This document shows positions 58,058 through 64,000 of a DNA stretch of 64,000 nucleotides, one piece after another. Numbering within the stretch: position 1 is the first letter of the stretch; every line of letters begins with the position of its first letter. The stretch lies in contig NC_053398.1 of assembly GCF_905171765.1 (NCBI RefSeq), positions 45,104,323 through 45,168,322 of the forward strand, given 5' to 3'. This DNA comes from Bufo bufo. Its lineage: Eukaryota; Chordata; Amphibia; Anura; Bufonidae. The notes beneath the pieces are model-generated. The model was not told the origin of the DNA, did not search any database, and worked only from the letters and a program-made list of their open reading frames with translations. The position numbers and the translations under genes were made by a program.

Positions 58058-58336
58058 TAAGGCCTCACGCACACGGCCGTTGTGGGTCCGTTCCGTGCAT
58101 TGGGGACCGCAATGTGCGGCAGCCGGGACGGATTGAGACCCATTCAACTTGAATGGGTCTGTGATCCGTCTGCTCCGCAAAAAAAAATAGATCAAGTTCT
58201 ATTTTTTTGGGGTGCGGAGGCACGGACAGAACCACCACGGAAGCACTCCGTAGTGCTTCCGTTCCAAATCTACGTGACTGCGGACCCAGGCCGCAATACG
58301 GCCACGGACCCACAATGGCCGTGTGCAAGAGGCCTC
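58058..58336. mobile_element. MITE, family G (copy 3)
   Basis: Ends AAGGCCTCACGCACACGGCC and GGCCGTGTGCAAGAGGCCT. Shares GGTCCGTTCCGTGCA with 48979-49300. Confidence 0.75.
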
Positions 58337-58900
58337 ACACTGGTCAATTGGTATTTATTATGAGAAAGGTAACAACCAGTTGTCAATTTGTTAATTTTTC
58401 AGGGAGGAATAACAGAGTAACTGCCTAACGCAGAGTCCTAGGAAATGATGCCCCAGAATTGTTATCAACAGATATTTCAGGGAGAGGACAGACATGTCCA
58501 TAGTAAGTAGTGCCCGATTCCAGTCTGGATATGAACTGTATATGGTTTAAAATGTAAAATAAAAAAAAAGATGAAGATCCTATTAAACACACTAGAAAGC
58601 TTCCCAATTATGAGTGGTAGGCATACGCCTTATCTAGGTCAAAAAGAAAACAATTCTGTACATGTATAAATGAAAAATATATGAGTGATTTGCAATATAC
58701 ACTATATTATAATAATAAAGCAATATATGAATTCTGTATGAAAGGGGTCCATTAAAAATGTGACAGCTCCAGTAGTCTTTTCTTTATCAGTAGTAAGAAA
58801 TATATATATATATAATTTATTTATTATTTAGTCATCATGTGTAGGGTGCTCGAGAGACCCCCCCCTGCTCTGACTCAACTCCATCTTGTCTTCTGTAGGG
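58337..58900. other. AT-rich DNA with a short TA repeat; no gene seen
   Basis: A TA run lies at about 58800-58815. Some phrases (TGTTAATTTTTCAGGGAGGAA) look like an old interspersed repeat, but I cannot name it. Confidence 0.3.
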
Positions 58901-58904
58901 TGGA

Positions 58905-59280
58905 GACAAATGGTCTTTTTGGTGCTTTTTCTTAAATCCAAAAATCACCTGCTCCAGATTGATGGCCTATGCTTAGAAAAGGTCATCAATAAAAAATTGG
59001 TGGGGGTCTGACACCCAGGACCCCCCACCGATCAGCTGAGGAGGCCGCAGTGCTTTGGTGAATGTCGCGGTCTCCTCACAGCTTACCAAGCACAGCTCTG
59101 TCCATTGCATAGCGGCTGCGCTTGGTGCTGCAGCTCAGCCCCGTTCACGTGACCGATGACATGACATTGCATGGCCACAGAAGAGGCCTAAGCAACTCTC
59201 GGCCTCTTCATACAGCTGATTGGTGGGGGTCCAGAGGATAGGCCATCAATATCAAAATCCTGGAGAACCCCTTCTCTGGA
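58905..59280. mobile_element. Kolobok-type palindromic repeat
   Basis: GATGGCCTATGCTTAGAAAAG and GAGGATAGGCCATCAATATC are inverses; GGTGGGGGTCTGACACCC and CACCGATCAGCTGA are family phrases. TTAA ends are not visible. Confidence 0.6.
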
Positions 59281-59486
59281 GGGGTGTTTTTTGACACTTG
59301 CAGTGCATTATTTGGGTCAATGGCTTTTATTTTTTTTAAATAACTGCAGCACGTTCTAGGTGTGGCATTTTTTTTCCTCATCTTCTAGCATTTTAGTCCC
59401 ATAGATATCAAGTTTTAATTTATCCCTACTTGAACAAACCCAAGTGACAATGTCACAAGTCAGGTGTTTTTGGATGCTTTTTGTCT

Positions 59487-59760
59487 TAGGGTCGGTTGAC
59501 ATCACGTTTTATGCCTCCATTTGACGTGTACATTACAAAAAAAGGATACAAAAATGCAGCACGCCACGTCCTTGTATCCTGCACAGTCCAGTAAGAAAAG
59601 TATAATATATATTTATTACACATACATGTTTTATTACAATGGAACTCTATGGTGAACGGAGGCCACTGTATGGCATCAGTCTGAGGTAACCCCTTTACGT
59701 ATCTGTTTTTTGTATACGTTAAAAGGATGGTAAAACGTGATGTGAACCCACTGTTACACA
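59487..59760. mobile_element. MITE with GTTGACATCACGTTTT end
   Basis: TAGGGTCGGTTGACATCACG on the left and ACGTGATGTGAACCCACTG on the right are inverted ends. Inside, ACGTGTACATTACAAAAAAAG and the inverse-like ATACGTTAAAAG. Confidence 0.55.
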
Positions 59761-60420
59761 CACAAAAAAAAAAAACACATAAAAAAAAAAATAATTCTAA
59801 GGAAAGGACCAAAAAACCTGTCAGGATCTCAGTTTTTCCCCAGAAGGGGCTGTGTGGTACTGCAGCTCAACCTGCCTCTTCCCAGCCTCTCCAGACACAA
59901 GACCGGGTAGAATGGAGAACGGCACTAAAAGGACTCCTTGGCCTTGCAGCATCCTTAATACACACGGCTGCCTATGATGCGTACGGTAGACCTTGCGACC
60001 TGCAATATAAATACATATAGGCGCAGAATAGTATATACCTGGTGACATTAGTAGAAGAGGTCTGCTAATCTCAGGCGTCCACACACAGGCTTAACAGTGA
60101 TATTAAGAAGATCTGAGGTCACAGACGAGAGGTAAGTGATCTCCGTCCATCTCAGGATTCCAGAATGAAAGGACTCCGAGGGATGGCACTTTGGCACTGC
60201 TCAGAGATTTCTGACATTCACAGACTACACCAATGAGGTTTTCTCAAAAGCAGTTTTTGACCACTTTGTCAAGACCTGTTGACACTGATGTGTGAGGAGT
60301 ACGTCTTACTGATGCAGGAGGTCAGTAATCGGACTGTCACTACAGTTAAATGGGGGGATGCATGATCCCAATACTCATAATCTATGGGGGGTGACAATGG
60401 TCAGACATCACATGGAAAGC
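59761..60420. other. No gene supported
   Basis: Begins with A-rich runs, then mixed single-copy-like sequence. No splice-framed coding segment is convincing on either strand. Confidence 0.35.
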
Positions 60421-60700
60421 TTAAAGGCGTATTCCAGGACAGGGGATAACTATTAAATAAGCAGTGGTTCTACCATTGGGACCCCCACCGATCACAACAA
60501 CGGGGAACCACTGGAGCCCCCCAAGTGTTCAGTGTTCAGCTGCAGAACTCCAATAGAGATGAATGGAGTGGTACCACTCATGCCTGACCTTCCACTCGGC
60601 CTTTCTAGATAAATTGCTGTACAAGCCTTTGGATGCAGACAAGCTGCTGTGTATAATAATGCAGAGCGTGCCAGCTCCATTCACGGTCCTATAACTCCCA
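60421..60700. mobile_element. Kolobok-type repeat, right end unclear
   Basis: TTAAAGGCGTATTCCAGGAC is a T2-type left end, and GGGACCCCCACCGATCACAA the family signature. 60700-61080 looks single-copy. Confidence 0.55.
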
Positions 60701-61080
60701 TCATGTTATCAGTACCGCTTCTGCACTTGTATGCATGGTGTCTGGTCAGGTCCATCCGCTCACACCCTGGAAGAGGCAGCCGGGTAACAATGACCGCTCA
60801 AATCCTAATGATAATCTGTTAGTACAGGCACACGCCAGAATCAATGCCTGATGAAAGTGCACAATGTACACCGCCAACTGAACCCAATTACTTGGCAAAG
60901 GCCTTCACTTCAGCGTGCCAGAGACACTGTTTTCTTTCCAGTGACATTTAAAGGACTTTACTCTAAAGATTAGAGAGAGAAGAAGATGAAAGATCTGACT
61001 CCCAAGCTCACACATATATTGTTATATATTCCTTTCCCTTTTGTTATATTATAATTCACAGGGTCTTCTCCTTTCTGGAT

Positions 61081-61376
61081 GGTCGCGTCTTCCTCGATCT
61101 CCTCCATCCAGGATACAACACTGGAGTGGTGAAAACTAGGGAAGCTGCCGAGCTACTCTGTTCCACGGCTCCCATAGAAGTGAATGGGAGTTACAGAAAC
61201 GGCAAAGGGAGCTATGTCATTACCCAAATTGTGAGATGTGGAAGCGGCGTAGGTCACTGTGCTGTTTCCGTAACTCCCATTCACTTGTATAGGAGCTGCA
61301 GAAACCGCATAGCACAGCTCACTCCAAGTACCTCTGGCCGAAGTAGGTCGACTCATCCGGAGGTGGAAATCCCCCT
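61081..61376. mobile_element. Kolobok-type repeat fragment, right half
   Basis: GGAAATCCCCCTTTAA at 61365-61380 is a T2-type right end. GAAGTGAATGGGAGTTACAG and CTGTTTCCGTAACTCCCATTC pair inside. Confidence 0.6.
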
Positions 61377-61857
61377 TTAAAGCAGATTTGTACCCATGAC
61401 ACTGGCTGACCAGCTGCCAATCACACATGCAACAGAAGTGAATACCATGTTCCCACATTGCTGAGAAAAATGAAGTTTTAATATATGCAAATGAGCCTCT
61501 AGGTGCACTGGGGGCGCTGCCATTACATCTAGAGGCTCCGCTCTCTCTGCAACTGCTGTGTCCTCTGCACTTTGACTGACAGTGCTAAGCAGTGAAGATG
61601 TCATAAACCGCCTGGCACTGACTTCTCCTCAAAGTGCAGAGGACACAGCAGTTGCAGAGAGAGCGGAGCCTCTCTGTGTAACAGCAACGCCCCCAGTGCA
61701 CTTAGAGGCTCATTTGCATATATTAAAACGTAATTTTTCTCAGCAATGCGGACACATATAAACATGGGACCAACACAGATGTCGTCAGCTGCCAAGTGCA
61801 CATGTAACAGGTCAGCCGGTGTCATAGGTACAAAACTGCTGACAGATGCCCTTTAAG
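61377..61857. mobile_element. TTTAAA-type fold-back with GCCTCTAG module (copy 2)
   Basis: TTTAAAGCAGATTTGTACCC on the left and GTACAAAACTGCTGACAGAT then GCCCTTTAA on the right. The arms carry GAGCCTCTAGGTGCACTGG and its inverse and TTTGCATATATTAAAAC. It is about 80% like the unit at 34689-35216 by eye. Confidence 0.75.
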
Positions 61858-62185
61858 ATTAACATTTTAGAAGACACTGAATATCCCAACAGGAAGTTCT
61901 AACTACAATAAATTATCATCGACTATTCCGATTCCCTTTACAAACACTGGATTTGCACTGGCTACACATCGCAGCAGATCTGACGAGGTTATGGAGCCGA
62001 CTGTTTCTATATAGTTTTGTGGGAAAAGATTTAAATATAATTTGTCACTTACAGATGTAAATCCATGCCCACTGTGTTTATGAGCCTGCCCATTTCCTTC
62101 TGCTCTATAACAATCTGCACAGACAGGGCGACGTGTTACACGGGATCGGTCGGCTTTAAAGGCACTGGAAAGCATACGGCACCAG
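61858..62185. other. Single-copy-like DNA, no gene seen
   Basis: No repeat ends or convincing frame. Confidence 0.3.
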
Positions 62186-63401
62186 TTAAAGGGACACTAA
62201 AGTTACAGTAAAAAAGGGATATTCGTCCATTCAGTAGGAAATAAAAATTTAAAAAAATCAGCATTTGCCTTATCCTCTTTTATTTCGTTGTGCCTCATAC
62301 TGAAAATGTAAAATATGGGGAAATCTATAGGAATCTAAGGCTGCATCCAAATTACCATAACTGCTGGCAATTTGCAGCAATCCCAGTAAAGCAAGCGACA
62401 CAAACGCTACATCTCAATATACTCTAAGGGGTAAAAAAAAATACCCCAGCTCTAAACAGTCTAGGAACATATGGGGGTTCTTAAAGGGGGGCGTGCAGGC
62501 ATACTCTCCCGCCTGTTCTTACATAGGATGTGGAGGGATGAAAATGAATGCTGGGTGTGGCAGCGATCCAACTCCCAGTGAGTTGTGCAGGGGTGCCATG
62601 TTAATTAATGGGACCCGGTTGCATTACTCACTAGGTGTCGAACCAGCCCAGGTGGCCTCTTTCCATGCCATGAGTTATGTCTCTGTGGAAAGCTTCTCTC
62701 ATGGCTACAGATCAGCTAAAGTCAACCTTTGGGCTTCATGCACACAGCGGACACAGAACCCTATGGTGTAGCGTTACAGTCCTGTAGGAACTTATTTTAT
62801 TGCCATATGGGTCCTTATACAGCACCGTGTTCCAAAAACCCCATGCAATTAAACATGTCAAAAAAATAATAAATTCCCCCAAAAAGCGATATATGAAATC
62901 AGTAGTGTATGTGGGTACAGTTCTAGTCCATAAAGTTCTATGTATGATTCACAGCGATAGGGGTGGAGAAGGCTCCTAATTTATGATGAAGCCCAGGCCT
63001 CTTCATAAATTAGGTGCACTGCGGGCAGTCCATGCGCCTGGAGTAAAGACTACTCCGCATTTACGTCTGTTTCCAGGTGTAGAATATGTTAAATGTGTGG
63101 AGCCCAATGCTGCAGCCCCCATCGTGCCCCCCCCCCCCCCCCTTTGTCAAGTGGTAAGCACGGTGCAAAAACTCCCATGTGACAAAATATTGTCGCACAG
63201 GCATTTAAAAAGTGACAAAACTAAGTTTTGCTAATTATTTTTAATTTATTTTTTTACACCAAGAACTGGCGTAGCGTCCGTCGTGACTGACCCCCAATGT
63301 TTGTATCAGGAGCTTGCAGAATGTCTTGCAAACTGAAAAAACAGGTAAGTGCCTTCTGCTTTTTCACCCCTCGTGGGATATTTGGTTTAATGTCCCTTTA
63401 A
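62186..63401. mobile_element. TTAA-flanked element (1.2 kb), non-coding, with nested remnants
   Basis: TTAA at 62186-62189 and 63398-63401. The ends AAAGGGACACTAAAG and TTTAATGTCCCTTT match as inverted repeats with one difference. It contains a family B-like end (GGGCTTCATGCACACAGCGG near 62729), AAATTAGG motifs and a run of 16 C near 63128. Confidence 0.65.
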
Positions 63402-64000
63402 GCAGTGCCAAGTGTGATACATTTTATAAGATCAAAAGTGTAAAAGCTGGTTAAAAATACGTAGACAAAAATAAGCATGAAAAACTAAAATCTCTCAAAA
63501 ATGCCCATTACTTGTTAAAAACGATACTTTGACATGTGATACTAAGGTATGCTCATGGTCAGGGACAGAATATTTTCTGCGTTGATAGGTGACTGAAAAC
63601 GACGGTCAAAGACCATCTGCATAGCTTCATATTTGGCTGTCAATTTGGTTTTAAAGGCAATGATGGTGATTTTCAGAAGGCAGAGCTGACGTAAGGGGAC
63701 CATGAATGTGCATCTCCAGCAGGAGAAGTAGTTTACATTCAAGGACCCTGAAGACAGTGCCACCGCACCACCTTTTTTCAGACACGAAGGTGAGCAACAG
63801 GATCAATCAAGGCATTAGGCATTAGTCCATGAGATACTATGGCTTCTGACATGACACTCGTTACCTTGGCACAAATTAATAGTCTGATGATGCAGTTGTG
63901 ATAACATACAGTACAAAAGCTTGGCAGCCAGGTATTCTAGGGATGGAAAGCTTCTGATGTCATGAGTTTTTGCTGTCCCAGAAGCTTATTAGCTCAGCAG
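63402..64000. other. Unrecognised sequence to the window end
   Basis: A minus-strand frame (63542-63763, 73 codons) has a normal-looking composition but no motif I know, and it reads further upstream only through stops. It may be part of a decayed element or nothing. Confidence 0.25.

Noticed and set aside
63542..63763. A 73-codon minus-strand frame with plausible composition
   Set aside because: I cannot place it in any family and the surrounding reading frame is broken. Kept only as unrecognised sequence.

Overview
The window is vertebrate nuclear DNA, most probably from an anuran amphibian (frog or toad). The evidence is a split vertebrate gene with GT-AG introns embedded in a dense mosaic of fold-back DNA transposons. 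Many of these have TTAA-flanked ends beginning TTAAAGG (the Kolobok/T2 type known from Xenopus). Others are hAT-type elements with 8-bp target duplications, and several are Tc1/mariner copies. No prokaryotic gene organisation, rRNA, tRNA or CRISPR array is visible. The species cannot be named from the sequence alone; a neobatrachian frog or toad is my best guess.

One host gene is certain: POLR2L (RPB10/RPABC5), the 67-residue zinc-binding subunit shared by RNA polymerases I, II and III, on the + strand. Its coding sequence is split between 24896-24990 and 27415-27523. A GC-rich, CpG-rich stretch at about 20460-20930 is the likely promoter and non-coding first exon. The poly(A) signal is at 27686-27691. 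Both introns are packed with mobile elements. In human, POLR2L lies between CD151 and TSPAN4; I saw no tetraspanin exon here.

Layout. 1-7.8 kb: two Tc1-like relics on the minus strand, each shattered by later insertions, plus GC-rich fold-back MITEs. 8.1-9.2 kb: an AT-rich repeat of unresolved class. 10.0-10.5 kb: two Tc1-like transposase fragments arranged head to head. 10.5-14.2 kb: a decayed autonomous hAT transposon with a BED-type finger. 14.2-20.3 kb: repeat islands and nested palindromic elements. 20.4-27.7 kb: POLR2L. 27.9-29.4 kb: a Tc1-like element with a complete transposase frame but an altered catalytic Asp. 31.2-33.0 kb: a 1.86-kb hAT-type element, flanked by a perfect 8-bp duplication, that carries a 1-kb minisatellite with an internal inversion. 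36.3-41.4 kb: a 5.1-kb hAT-like host element containing two further Tc1/mariner elements (DD35E and DD37E spacing) and a fold-back element with a perfect 8-bp duplication. 42-64 kb: more nested MITEs, a Tc1 C-terminal relic, a third shattered Tc1 relic, a probable solo LTR, a CR1-like 3' end, and several stretches of apparently single-copy DNA.

Apart from POLR2L, nearly every open frame is a transposase relic or a chance frame in repeats. I see no evidence for a new multi-gene system. The more interesting signals are structural: the ordered nesting of elements, insertion at the axis of palindromes, a minisatellite housed inside a transposon, and single-residue lesions in otherwise long transposase frames. 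Family assignments marked as inference rest on remembered consensus sequences, not on searches.
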